Source: Oceanispirochaeta sp.
GTDB lineage: Bacteria > Spirochaetota > Spirochaetia > DSM-2461
Direction: 5' to 3'
Length of the DNA stretch: 38,038 bases
Assembly: GCF_027859075.1 (NCBI RefSeq)
Contig: NZ_JAQIBL010000297.1
Coordinates: 1 to 38,038 of the forward strand
This document shows, one piece after another, positions 8,039 to 16,900 of the stretch. The notes under the pieces were generated by a model that saw only the letters and a program-made list of their open reading frames with translations, was not told where the DNA came from and ran no database searches. Position numbers and translations under genes: made by a program. How positions within the stretch are numbered: the stretch's first letter is position 1; the number at the start of each line of letters is the position of its first letter.

Positions 8039-8794
8039 TTACTTAAGAGGATCACCCAGAAGTTTTGCCAGCACCGTGTGAGCAATCTGCAGACCAAAGA
8101 TGGCCGTGATGGTGGGCAGACTCCCCAGGACCTTCCTTGTCCTGCCCCGATCCAGCTCCTGATCATTCCTGCCTGCTGTCTCTTCATCTTCCGGCTCTCT
8201 GTACTCATAGTCCACGAGTTCGGTGGAATACAGGCAGGTAATTCCTTTGCCCACACCCCGACGGCGGAGTTTTTTTCTAATCTGCCTGGCCAGAGGACAG
8301 GTATGGGTTTTCATCAGGTCGCTTCTTTTAATTGAAAAAGGATCATAATGAAGAGCGGCCCCCATGGAGGAGACGATAGGGATTCCCTTCTTCCATGTGT
8401 ATTCCAGAAGGGACAGCTTTGCTGCCATGGAATCGATGGCATCTACCAGAATATCCGGCGACTTGTTGAAAATCTCTTCCATTGTATCGTCATGACCAAA
8501 GAACTTGAGGGTTGTCACACGGCAGGCGGGATTGATATCCAGAATCCTTTTGCGGGCCAGATCCACCTTACTCTCTCCAATGGTGGAATCCATGGCCAGG
8601 ATCTGCCGGTTAATATTTGTCAGATTCACAACATCAAAATCCACCAGGGTAAAGGCGCCGATGCCGCTCCGGGCCAGGGCTTCCAGGGCAAAGCCTCCAA
8701 CGGCTCCCATTCCGACGATACAGACCCGTATATCTGCCAGACTCTCTCTCTTCTCCTGCCCGATCAGGCGGTCAATGCGTAAAAACCGTTCCAT
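8039..8794 (-). CDS. tcdA: tRNA threonylcarbamoyladenosine dehydratase, TcdA (E1-like)
   Basis: E1/ThiF/MoeB-superfamily enzyme that, in the TcdA family, uses ATP to cyclise t6A37 to ct6A in tRNAs. The 251 residues match the family length. Visible features are the nucleotide-binding GMGAVGGFALEAL (about 28-40), LVDFDVVNLTNINRQ (50-64) where ATP is held, DAIDSMAAK, SSMGAALHYDP, and a C-terminal GSLPTITAIFGLQIAH helix typical of TcdA rather than MoeB or ThiF. The sequence between the paired parts is charged (YREPEDEETAGRNDQELDRGR). The ATG at 8794 lies inside the end of the upstream TatD-family gene (23-base overlap), so translation is probably coupled. A different E1-like activity cannot be excluded. 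Confidence 0.88.
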   Translation of the reverse strand: MERFLRIDRLIGQEKRESLADIRVCIVGMGAVGGFALEALARSGIGAFTLVDFDVVNLTNINRQILAMDSTIGESKVDLARKRILDINPACRVTTLKFFGHDDTMEEIFNKSPDILVDAIDSMAAKLSLLEYTWKKGIPIVSSMGAALHYDPFSIKRSDLMKTHTCPLARQIRKKLRRRGVGKGITCLYSTELVDYEYREPEDEETAGRNDQELDRGRTRKVLGSLPTITAIFGLQIAHTVLAKLLGDPLK

Positions 8795-9479
8795 TCTTCA
8801 TTATACTCCCGGCTAAAGCCTCTTTCTCAATTCCAAGGGCCCGGGCTACATTTTCATAGTGCCGGTTCAGCCTCTCAATATAGGATCTGTCTTCAGTTCC
8901 GGAAGAACCGGGCCAATCGGTTTCCAGAAGCAGCCTCTCCCGGGGGATTTTCCGGATCAATTCAGGGAATCCGGATTGCTGCCGGTCATCTCCCGGGCCG
9001 ATGGATATATACATTCCCAGGCGGATGCAGCGTTTTAATATCTCTTCAGATCCCCTGAACCCGTGAATCATAATGGGCGTGTCCGGCTTTTCACGGCTGA
9101 TAAAATCAGCCAGGGCTCCCGACGCCTGGACCTGATGCAGACAAAGGCTCCTGCCGTGTTTCCGGGCCAGGTCAAAGTGAGACTTCAAGACCCTTTCCTG
9201 CTCTCTCCGGGGGAAGGTCTTGTAATAGCGTTTATCCAGGCCGCACTCGCCAATTCCGGCTCCGGGATGCTTTCTCAGAATCATATCCAGTTTTTCAAGA
9301 TCCTTTTCCCAGCCTGGAGTCAGGTATTCCGGGAGGATTCCCAGGAAGGGTTTGATCCGGGTGTCCCGGAGCAAGACCTGCCAGTCAGACCTTGAGGCGG
9401 CGCAGGACAGATACAGCCCCCCCTCGGGGAGATCTGCAAAGGGTGCATGACTGCTGTGAAGATGGGCATCGCAGAGCAT
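8772..9479 (-). CDS. TatD-family metal-dependent hydrolase
   Basis: Amidohydrolase-like TIM-barrel protein of the TatD DNase family, expected to be a metal-dependent nuclease in DNA repair or RNA processing. It keeps the metal ligands: HxH in DAHLHS (residues 4-9), Glu in GIGECGLD, His in SLCLHQV, His in PIMIHGF, and Asp in LLLETDWPG. At 235 residues it is a little shorter than E. coli TatD (about 260) and has a compressed first third. It lies in a leftward run between the TauE/SafE gene (2-base gap) and tcdA (23-base overlap), so all three are likely co-transcribed. The family is clear; the particular subtype and substrate are not. Confidence 0.85.
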   Translation of the reverse strand: MLCDAHLHSSHAPFADLPEGGLYLSCAASRSDWQVLLRDTRIKPFLGILPEYLTPGWEKDLEKLDMILRKHPGAGIGECGLDKRYYKTFPRREQERVLKSHFDLARKHGRSLCLHQVQASGALADFISREKPDTPIMIHGFRGSEEILKRCIRLGMYISIGPGDDRQQSGFPELIRKIPRERLLLETDWPGSSGTEDRSYIERLNRHYENVARALGIEKEALAGSIMKNGTVFTH

Positions 9480-9481
9480 GA

Positions 9482-10249
9482 TCAGCCCAGGAATTCCTGA
9501 TAGATGAGTTTTGTTATGGTCAAAGCCACCATGCTGAGAAAGAAGATTCTGATGAATTTCGTTCCCTTGTTAATCACCATATGGCTGCCCAGCCAGGCTC
9601 CTCCAATCTGGCCCGAGGCCATGATCAGTCCAGGCAGAAAGAGGACATTGCCTCCCAGGATAAACAGAGTCAAAGAGACAATATTGCTCGTAAAATTCAT
9701 AATTTTGGTGTTGGCTGTGGCAGACTTCAGGTTAAAACCCATCAGGCTTACCAGAGCGATGGTCCAGAAGGAACCTGTACCTGGACCAAAAAAGCCATCA
9801 TAAAATCCCAGGGTCAGACCGGCGGTGGTATAAAAAACGCCGGCTTTGACCCGGGCGTGTCTGTCTGTCTTTCCCAGTTCGGGAGAGAATAAAGTATAGA
9901 AGAACACCCCCAGAAGGATAAAGGGGATGACTTTTTTGAGGGAATCCGCCGGGATAATCTGTATCAGACTGGTTCCTGTCAGAGCACCGATAAAGGTGAA
10001 AAAGACTCCCCTTATCAACTGGTCTTTGACTACCAGTCCTGAGCCGGCGTAGCGGATGGCCGCTGTACTGGAGCCGAAACTGGATTGGAGTTTATTGGTT
10101 CCCAGGGCAAGATGAGGAGGAATCCCGACGGCCAGAAGGGCTGGCAGGGTTATCAACCCTCCGCCCCCGGCGATTGAATCAACAAAGCCCGCTGTAATGG
10201 CTACAAAAAAGAGTATAAGTAGTTTCATCAGAGACGGTTCAAACATCAT
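9482..10249 (-). CDS. TauE/SafE (TSUP) family membrane transporter
   Basis: Integral membrane protein of the TauE/SafE/YfcA (formerly DUF81) family, proposed exporters of sulfite, sulfoacetate or related small anions. The 255 residues are very hydrophobic with about seven or eight helices. The two family repeats are visible: AGFVDSIAGGGGLITLPALL near the N-terminus and LGFYDGFFGPGTGSFWTIAL around residue 155. GTNKLQS and TANTKIMNFTSN are also typical. The start is ATG 10249 or 10246. It is the first gene of a leftward cluster with the TatD-family hydrolase and tcdA and is divergent from the small hydrophobic gene at 10439. No substrate can be assigned from this context. Confidence 0.87.
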   Translation of the reverse strand: MMFEPSLMKLLILFFVAITAGFVDSIAGGGGLITLPALLAVGIPPHLALGTNKLQSSFGSSTAAIRYAGSGLVVKDQLIRGVFFTFIGALTGTSLIQIIPADSLKKVIPFILLGVFFYTLFSPELGKTDRHARVKAGVFYTTAGLTLGFYDGFFGPGTGSFWTIALVSLMGFNLKSATANTKIMNFTSNIVSLTLFILGGNVLFLPGLIMASGQIGGAWLGSHMVINKGTKFIRIFFLSMVALTITKLIYQEFLG

Positions 10250-10387
10250 GAGTCAACAATATCCCAGTGAAGAAATGATGTATAGATATCTGGTGAATCA
10301 GGCCGAAAATCGGTGAGGAAGCCCATCCTGTTGACAATAGGCTTGTCCTTCAGCCTGAAAAATGGAGAATAAGGAAAGAAACAGAAA

Positions 10388-10403
10388 TTGGCACGCTTAT
10401 TGT
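10388..10403 (+). promoter_or_regulatory. sigma-54-like promoter before the small membrane protein gene
   Basis: TTGGCACGCTTATTGT matches the sigma-54 pattern TTGGCACG-N4-TTGC except that the -12 GC is GT. Transcription would start near 10415, giving a leader of about 25 bases that holds a GAGGTG ribosome-binding site. The spacing is correct and the gene it faces resembles a phage-shock protein, a class known for sigma-54 control. A GT at -12 lowers certainty. Confidence 0.55.
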
Positions 10404-10438
10404 TTTACTACTTGTGAGAATGAATGTGAGGTGAAGAA

Positions 10439-10702
10439 ATGATTGAATTGATGTTGTTAGCCTTTATAATAATATTTTCAGGAATCTTTGTTTTAAAGTT
10501 TCTGTTTTTTGTACTGGCCCTCTTGTTTTCCGGAGTCGGATTTTTCCTGAAGCTGGTACTGACTCTTGTGTTTTGTGTGTTGATTTTCCCCCTCGGACTG
10601 GCCCTGTTGGGGGTCCTTTTTTCAGGGGGAGGGCTGGTTTTCCTTTTGATTATTATGGGTCTGGGAGCCCTGATCAGTGAAAAAAAGGAACCTACTAAGT
10701 AA
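10439..10702 (+). CDS. small hydrophobic membrane protein, possibly PspG-like
   Basis: Protein of 87 residues that is almost entirely hydrophobic, with two or three predicted membrane helices and a short charged tail (SEKKEPTK). It begins MIELMLLAFIIIF, resembling the start and size of PspG, the small inner-membrane phage-shock protein (about 80 residues), but the rest is too low in complexity for a firm match. GAGGTG lies 6 bases before the ATG. A sigma-54-like promoter lies 36-51 bases upstream, as for psp genes in enterobacteria. No pspA, pspB, pspC or pspF is visible in the window. It is followed after 20 bases by an ABM-domain gene. It could equally be an unrelated small membrane protein. 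Confidence 0.6.
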   Translation: MIELMLLAFIIIFSGIFVLKFLFFVLALLFSGVGFFLKLVLTLVFCVLIFPLGLALLGVLFSGGGLVFLLIIMGLGALISEKKEPTK

Positions 10703-10722
10703 AATTATCAGGAGATTCACCC

Positions 10723-11013
10723 TTGTATACCGCGACCATCGTTTACGAGTTCAAAGAAGATCAATATGAAGAGGCCTGCACCCTCTGGGAAGAGCATGTC
10801 CTTCTCATTGCAAAAAAGCAGCCAGGTTTTGTCAGAATGCAGTTTTTGACAGCCCCGCCCAGGGCCATGGCCATCGGAACCAAGGAAGATGCCTCCTATG
10901 CCCAGGCCTTTATGAAGACGGGTGTATTCAAATACCTCCTTGAAATGCTGAAGCCCATGCTCGATGGAGAACCCCGGCCACAGGTCTGGGATCAGAAGTA
11001 CTACAGCGAATGA
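10723..11013 (+). CDS. ABM-superfamily (antibiotic biosynthesis monooxygenase-like) small protein
   Basis: Protein of 96 residues with the pattern of the dimeric alpha/beta ABM domain: a first strand TATIVYEFK, a helix carrying YEEACTLWEEHVLLI, then PGFVRMQFLTAPPRAMAIGT as the paired strands. Family members range from cofactor-free monooxygenases and heme-degrading enzymes to proteins of unknown role, so no reaction is assigned. The start is TTG 10723, supported by AGGAG 8 bases upstream and by the strand order of the domain. It lies 20 bases after the small membrane protein and may share its sigma-54-like promoter. The C-terminus (DGEPRPQVWDQKYY) is not one I recognise from a named family. 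Confidence 0.6.
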   Translation: MYTATIVYEFKEDQYEEACTLWEEHVLLIAKKQPGFVRMQFLTAPPRAMAIGTKEDASYAQAFMKTGVFKYLLEMLKPMLDGEPRPQVWDQKYYSE

Positions 11014-11062
11014 ATGCCGCGAATCAACTTGACCAATTGTAAGAATCCTTTATCATAAGAAA

Positions 11063-12529
11063 ATGACTTTTTTATGGTATGACCTGGAAACTTTCGGAAA
11101 GAATCCGCGCTGGGACCGTGTCGCCCAGTTTGCGGCGGTTCGCACAAATGAACAATTTGAAACAATTGAAGACCCGGTCGTCCTCTACTGCCGGATCACG
11201 CCGGATTATATTCCCGATCCCTATGCCTGCCTCATCACCGGGATTACTCCTCAGGAGTCTCTGGAAAAGGGCCTCAGGGAGTATGATTTTATAAAGGCCA
11301 TCGATAAAGAGTTTTCCCGCCCCGGGACCTGTGTGGCTGGTTACAATAACATTCGCTTCGATGATGAGTTTATCCGCAACCTGTACTACCGGAATTTCAT
11401 GGACCCTTACCGCAGAGAGTGGGCCGACGGCAACAGCCGCTGGGATCTGCTGGACCTGGTCCGGGCGACCCATGATCTCCGCCCCGAAGGGATCAACTGG
11501 CCCCTGCATGAGGATGGCCGCCCCTTGTTTAAACTGGAAAAACTTTCTGAAGCCAATAATATCAGCCATGAACACGCTCATGATGCACTTTCCGATGTGT
11601 ATGCCACCATCGGAATGGCACAGCTGATTGCGGCAAAACAGCCCCGCCTCTACAGCTATTTTTTTGAACACAGGCAGAAAGAGGATCTGAAAGAGATTAT
11701 CAACCTGGAGTCCAGGGAGCCCCTGGTTCATACCTCGGGAATGCTGACCGGTTTGACGGGCTGCACCACCCTGATGGCTCCTCTGGTGGTGGATCCCCTG
11801 ATCCGGAATTCCATTCACTGTTTTGATCTCCGTTATGATCCGGCACCATTGATGGAGCTTTCCGTTGAGGAGATCCGGCGTAGAGTGTTCACTCCCCGGA
11901 AAGAACTGGTCGATGAAGGGCTGGAGCGGATACCTCTGAAAGACATCAATATAGGAAAGTGCCCCATCGTCGCCCCTCTCAATACACTGGATGACGAGGC
12001 GGCTCTCCGTCTGGGTATCGATAAATCCCAGTGCCTGGAGCACAGCCGTATTCTTCAGTCAGATCCGGGACTACTGCAGAAAATACGGGAAGTCTTTAAC
12101 CAGGATAAGTCTAAGTACTACAGCATAGAGGATGATCCGGATCTGCAGATCTATTCGGGAGGCTTCTTTCGGAATGATGACAGAGTCCGGATGAAAATCA
12201 TCCATCAGACCGAGCCGGAAGAGCTGAAAACTCTGACTCTGAATTTCTTTGATCCCCGTATTCCCGAGATGCTCCGCCGATTCATCGGCCGGAATTTTCC
12301 TTCCACTCTGGATGAACAGGAAATGGCCTCCTGGAAAAGTGCCTGTGCCGGGCGCATTCTTTTTCCCAAGGCACGGGGTGCCCTGGATCATGGCGGGTTT
12401 TTAAAAGTTCTTGAAAATCTCAAATACTCAACAGATGTCTCGCCTCCTCAGAAGCTGGTGGTCAAGGAACTGGAAAAGTATGAAGAAATACTGAAAGATC
12501 AGGTCCTGAGGTACGCTCCGTCCGATTGA
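11063..12529 (+). CDS. sbcB: exodeoxyribonuclease I
   Basis: Exonuclease I degrades single-stranded DNA 3' to 5' in recombination and mismatch repair. The 488 residues match the E. coli enzyme (475) along its length. The DEDDh exonuclease part has DLETFG (D7 and E9), ITGITPQES, GYNNIRFDDEFIRNLYYRNF, NSRWDLLDLVRA and the HDALSDVYATIGMA helix with the catalytic His and Asp. The SH3-like and C-terminal helical domains follow (NKCP-like NIGKCPIVAPLNTLDD; later RFIGRNFPSTL). The ATG at 11063 is 49 bases after the ABM gene with only a weak ribosome-binding site. A Rho-independent terminator overlaps its stop. The enzyme is best known from gammaproteobacteria, so its presence here may reflect old transfer (inference). 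Confidence 0.95.
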   Translation: MTFLWYDLETFGKNPRWDRVAQFAAVRTNEQFETIEDPVVLYCRITPDYIPDPYACLITGITPQESLEKGLREYDFIKAIDKEFSRPGTCVAGYNNIRFDDEFIRNLYYRNFMDPYRREWADGNSRWDLLDLVRATHDLRPEGINWPLHEDGRPLFKLEKLSEANNISHEHAHDALSDVYATIGMAQLIAAKQPRLYSYFFEHRQKEDLKEIINLESREPLVHTSGMLTGLTGCTTLMAPLVVDPLIRNSIHCFDLRYDPAPLMELSVEEIRRRVFTPRKELVDEGLERIPLKDINIGKCPIVAPLNTLDDEAALRLGIDKSQCLEHSRILQSDPGLLQKIREVFNQDKSKYYSIEDDPDLQIYSGGFFRNDDRVRMKIIHQTEPEELKTLTLNFFDPRIPEMLRRFIGRNFPSTLDEQEMASWKSACAGRILFPKARGALDHGGFLKVLENLKYSTDVSPPQKLVVKELEKYEEILKDQVLRYAPSD

Positions 12530-12545
12530 GGGGCGGTCTTTTTTG
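12518..12545 (+). terminator. Rho-independent terminator of sbcB
   Basis: CCGTCC (12518-12523) pairs with GGGCGG (12531-12536) across a 7-base loop, five Watson-Crick pairs plus one T-G, followed by TCTTTTTT. The stop codon of sbcB lies in the loop. This ends the rightward unit before the structured element. Confidence 0.7.
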
Positions 12546-12599
12546 ATTTCATTTCCCCTGTCTTTTCCTTATAGTTCTATATGAGTCCCGTTTACTAGA

Positions 12600-12775
12600 G
12601 CTAAAGCCACCTCCTACGGGGGTGGTAACGGTTTTGGGCTTTGCCTCAAGGCATTTTCCTTGATATTTTGTGGCTTTGGCAATACTGTAAGCCCCTTTCA
12701 GGGGTGCCGCTTCCCAAACTACATGCTCCGCATGTAGTTGTTGATTGATCACAGCTGTTTCCCGAAGGGAGATCG
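12600..12775. repeat. hairpin-rich non-coding element, possible mobile-element remnant
   Basis: This stretch between sbcB and the efflux operon carries at least four stem-loops: 12607-12625 (8-bp stem, loop TAC), 12646-12663 (6-bp stem TCAAGG/CCTTGA), 12692-12704 (5-bp stem CCCCT/AGGGG) and 12717-12739 (10-bp perfect stem AACTACATGC/GCATGTAGTT, loop TCC). A weaker TCCC-GAA-GGGA lies at 12760-12770. AAAGCCAC (12603-12610) can also pair with GTGGCTTT (12670-12677), an alternative to the first hairpin. A 67-residue minus-strand frame crosses it but has no ribosome-binding site. Dense subterminal hairpins recall ends of IS200/IS605 elements, omega-RNA-like scaffolds or MITEs, but no target sequence is identified. 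Confidence 0.5.
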
Positions 12776-12864
12776 GTGGTATTCGTGTAAATATGACAAA
12801 AATACAGATAATAATTGATCCAGGGAACTAAGTGTTTTATATTTGGATCATTGAGGAGAAATCC

Positions 12865-13947
12865 ATGAAATTTAAGGGAATTCTGATCCTAATGATCATT
12901 ATTATATTGGCATCCTGTGGTTCCGGCAAAGAGGATTCAGTGACTGCTGCTTCAAGCTGGGATGTCGCAGATAAAGAGGCCCTGGCTGTGTTTACCGAGG
13001 CCGTGAGGGAGGAGCCTTTCGTTCTGGCCATCGAAGCCTCAGGCATCCTGGAAGGTATCAGAGAGGCCGATGTGATCAGCGAAACGACAGGGCTGATCCG
13101 TTCTGTTTCCTTTGAAATCGGGGATTATGTGAATCAGGGAGATGTTCTGCTGACTGTGGAGGATCGGCTGCCCGAAATCAATTTCAATTATGCCCAGCAG
13201 GACCTGAAAACGGCGGAGCTTGAGTTTGATGCTCTCAGGAAATCCTATGACACAGGAGGAACTTCCCGTGTCGTTTATAATCAGGGCCTCACCAGGATGG
13301 AGTCGGCCAGGCTGCGGATGGAGCAAGCCAGGGATAGCCTGGAGAATACCATGGTCCGGGCTCCCTTAAGCGGGTATATCAGTAACAGAGACAGCATTAT
13401 CAGCGTAGGGAGCTATATTCAGATGGGTCTTGCCGTAACACATATTGTGGATAACTCCTCTTTTAAAGTCAATCTGAGTGTGGGAGAAGATGAGATTCCC
13501 CTGATTCAGTCCGGTTCAGAGGCCCAGGTCATCGTAAACCCTCTTCCTGAATACAGCATTAAGGCTGTTGTCAGGGCTGTCTCTCCAGGGAGTCGCCGTG
13601 CAGGGGGTGGCTTCCCGGTCATTGTCACCTGGGTAAACAGTTATGGGGTTTCTTTAAAATCCGGAATGTCAGCCCTGGTCAAAATCAATCCCACTAATCA
13701 GGCCCGCAATGAATTGATCATTCCGGCTTCCGCCGTTGTGTACCGCAATGGTCTGCCCTATGTCTTCCGCATCAGGGATGATGCAGCCGAGGCTGTGGAG
13801 GTTGTTATTCTCCGGTCCCTGGGCGACCGCATGACCGTCAGGGATGGTTTGATTCCCGGGGAACCCCTCATTGTCAGCGGCTTGAACTCTCTGATTCCCG
13901 GAGATCCTGTGATGGCAACTCCACTGCTACCGGAGATTTCTGAATGA
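12865..13947 (+). CDS. RND efflux periplasmic adaptor (membrane fusion protein), lipoprotein
   Basis: Adaptor subunit that links the RND pump to an outer-membrane channel. The frame is open from 12832, but ATG 12865 is chosen: AGGAG lies 6 bases upstream and a lipoprotein signal starts there (MKFKGILILMIIIILASCGSG, lipobox LASC, Cys18). The 360 residues contain the first lipoyl/barrel strand (SGILEGIREADVISETTGLI), a coiled-coil hairpin (about residues 95-160, with QQDLKTAELEFDAL and ARLRMEQARDSLEN), the second lipoyl strand VRAPLSGYISNRD, and the beta-barrel ending in IIPASAVVYRNGLPYVFRI. Its stop overlaps the pump start (ATGA), so the two are translationally coupled. No outer-membrane channel gene is in the operon. 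Confidence 0.9.
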   Translation: MKFKGILILMIIIILASCGSGKEDSVTAASSWDVADKEALAVFTEAVREEPFVLAIEASGILEGIREADVISETTGLIRSVSFEIGDYVNQGDVLLTVEDRLPEINFNYAQQDLKTAELEFDALRKSYDTGGTSRVVYNQGLTRMESARLRMEQARDSLENTMVRAPLSGYISNRDSIISVGSYIQMGLAVTHIVDNSSFKVNLSVGEDEIPLIQSGSEAQVIVNPLPEYSIKAVVRAVSPGSRRAGGGFPVIVTWVNSYGVSLKSGMSALVKINPTNQARNELIIPASAVVYRNGLPYVFRIRDDAAEAVEVVILRSLGDRMTVRDGLIPGEPLIVSGLNSLIPGDPVMATPLLPEISE

Positions 13948-16900
13948 ACATCGGTCAGTTTTCGGTTAAAAACCCTGTGTTCGTCAATATTCTCATGGTC
14001 ACCCTCCTTGTTCTGGGAGGGCTCAGTCTCTCCCGTATGCCCCGGGAACAGTTTGCGGAGGTCCCTTTCTACTGGGTGACGATCCTGGTGCCCTATCCGG
14101 GAGTGGCCGCGGAAGATGTGGAAAAACTAATTACCATTCCCATCGAGAACGAGATGCAGGGTCTTGATAATCTGGATCAGATACAGTCTCTCACCACAGA
14201 GGGGGTCACTTCGGTCCGGGTCGCCTTTGACAGCGGAATCTCATCGGATGAATTTGACAAGCTTTTTCAGGATGTCCGCACCCGGTTTAGTAAGGTCTCC
14301 CTCCCCGAAGGAACCCTGGACAGCCTTGTCGATGATTTCTCTTCGAATGACTTTCTTCCTGTTGTGGAAGTGGTCCTTTCAGGCAGGGGCAGTTATACCT
14401 CCATGATCAATGAAGCGGAACGCCTTTATGAGCAGTTAATCCGTATTTCCGATGTCTCTTCTGTGGACCTTATCGGGGCACGGGACAGGCAAATCTTTAT
14501 TGAGGTGAACAGGACCCGTCTGGAAGCTCTGGGTCTTTCGGTGAATGAGGTGGTTCAGTCCCTTCAGGGTCAAAACAGTAATATCCCCGGAGGAACTCTG
14601 AACACGGGGAAGCGTCAGTATCTGGTCAGAACCATGGGAGAAGTTAAATCTGTTGATGAACTTGACTCTATCATCGTCCGTCAGATTCCCGGAGAAGAGG
14701 GTTTTCTCAGCATTGCCGATGTGGCCTCCATCCTGGATGGCTATGATCCCCGGGGTGTCAGGTCCCGGTTCAATGGCGATACCGCGGTGACTCTGCGGAT
14801 AGCCAAAATTCCCGGCGGAAATTCCCTGAAGATCGTGGAAAAGACCAGGGCCCTTCTGGAGGACTGGGAACCGACTCTCCCCGAAGGCATCTCTTTGAAT
14901 GTGCAGAACGACTCTACAATCCAGATCAGAGACAGCATCAATGTGCTCGTCAATAACGCCCTTTTCGGACTGTTTCTTCTGGTTATTCTGCTTTTTGCCT
15001 TTGTGGGACTCAGGAATGCCCTGATGACGGCCTTGGGTATTCCCGTCACCTTCGCAGTGACATTTTTGATATTGGATATGACAGGTGAGACTTTTAACAG
15101 CAATACTCTTTTTGCGCTGGTTCTGGTCCTGGGGCTCATTGTGGACCATGCCATTGTGATCATCGAGAACAGCTTCCGCCTGGAACAGAGTGGCCTTGAA
15201 CGGCATCAGGCGGCCATTCAGGGGACCAACCAGGTTGTGATGCCAGTCTTTGCTGCGACGGCGACAACTGTGGCCGCCTTTATACCCCTCATGCTGCTGC
15301 CGGGAACAATCGGCAAATTCCTCCGGATCATTCCTCTCACAGTCTCCATCGCCCTGATTGTCTCTACTCTGGAAGCCGTATTTTTTCTCCCCTCCCATTA
15401 TGCCGACTGGTGGGGCGGCAGGAAAAAGGCCCGGACCGAAGAGCGGTATTTCAAATATGTGAAACAGGGATTTTCCAGACTTCTCAAGTGGCTTTATAAT
15501 AGACGGAAACGTGTTGTTTTACTGGTCATTCTTTTCATGATCGCCTCATTTTCTCTGTCTCCCTTTTTGGCTCAGGACCTGTTCAGTGCAGAGGACTTTA
15601 CTCTCTTTTACATTGATCTGGATCTCCCTTCCGGATCGAACCTGGACAGTACAGAAAACCTGATCAGCCGTTTTGAAGAGAGGCTTGTTCCCCTGGTGGG
15701 GAACGGTGAAATCGCCGGAATTAATAGCTATGTCGGTTTTCGGGGAGAGAGCGGGGGAAATACGGTGCAGGGAAACCTGGGACAGATTGTTGTAGACCTA
15801 ACTGAAAAGGGAGAAGGCCGTCAAAGGAGCATCATTGCCATCATGAATGAGGCTAAAGACCTGACCTCGGATATTCCCGGGGCCGATCAGGTTCTCTTCC
15901 GCAGAGCCACAAACGGTCCGCCCACCAGCTCTGCCGTCTCCTTCCGTCTCTTTGGTAATTCCTATGAAGACCTGACTCGGGTCAGCTCTGTCCTTGCCGA
16001 ATCCCTGTCGGAATATCCCGAACTGTATAATGTCAAGGACAATTACGAACCGGGAACTCCCGAGCTGCGGGTCATCGTCGATGGAGCCAGGGCCGCCCGG
16101 TACGGATTGAATGCGGTCTATATCGGACAGTTCCTGAGAGCCTCTCTGGACGGCGTCAAGGCCAGTACTTTCTTTCAGAACAACGAAGAAGTGGATATCA
16201 TTATCGGGTTTTCCTCGTCGGGAACACTGAAGGCGGAGGAGCTCTCCCAGTTGAAGATCATTGCCCCCTCGGGACAGCAGATTCCCCTGTCTTCTCTGAA
16301 GAGGCTGGAGCAGGGGAGTGCCCTGGCCTCGATCAGACGTCTGGACGGAAAAAGGGAGATCACCATCACCGCCGATGCTTATGATAAGAGCAATCTCAGG
16401 GATATCAACGGCCGGATAAAATCTCTTTATGAGGAGGAGTTTCAACAGCGCTATCCCGATATGAGTCTCAGTGTAGGAGGAGCGTTTTCCGACCTGGATG
16501 ACCTGCTTATACAGATTGCCCAGATATTCCTTCTGGGGATTTTTCTGATCTATCTGATTCTGGGGGCCCAGTTTAATTCCTACTCTCAGCCTTTTCTGAT
16601 CCTTATGACCATACCCTTCGCTTTTGTGGGAGTAGTCCTGTATCTGTTTTTATCGGGAACGCCTTTCTCTACGACGGTCCTGTATTCAGCGGTAGCCCTG
16701 GCGGGGATTGCCGTCAATGACTCAATTGTCCTTATCAGCTTTATCAATGAGCTTAGAAAGGATGGGCTTCCCCTGGCGGACGCCGTGTTCTCTGCTACAG
16801 AAACAAGGCTCCGTCCCATACTGCTGACAACCCTGACTACTATTGCCGGATTACTGCCTACGGCCTTGGGGCTGGGAGGTGAATCCGTGGTTTGGGGACC

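Noticed and set aside
11072-12043. Long antisense frame (323 codons) in sbcB.
   Set aside because: Opposite a fully recognisable exonuclease I gene; a by-product of codon use.
12549-12752. A 67-residue minus-strand frame in the hairpin-rich element.
   Set aside because: No ribosome-binding site and most of its codons lie in palindromes; more likely non-coding.
14436-15398. Long antisense frame (320 codons) in the RND pump gene.
   Set aside because: Antisense frame within a clearly coding gene; no known domain, and such shadows are common in codon-biased genes.
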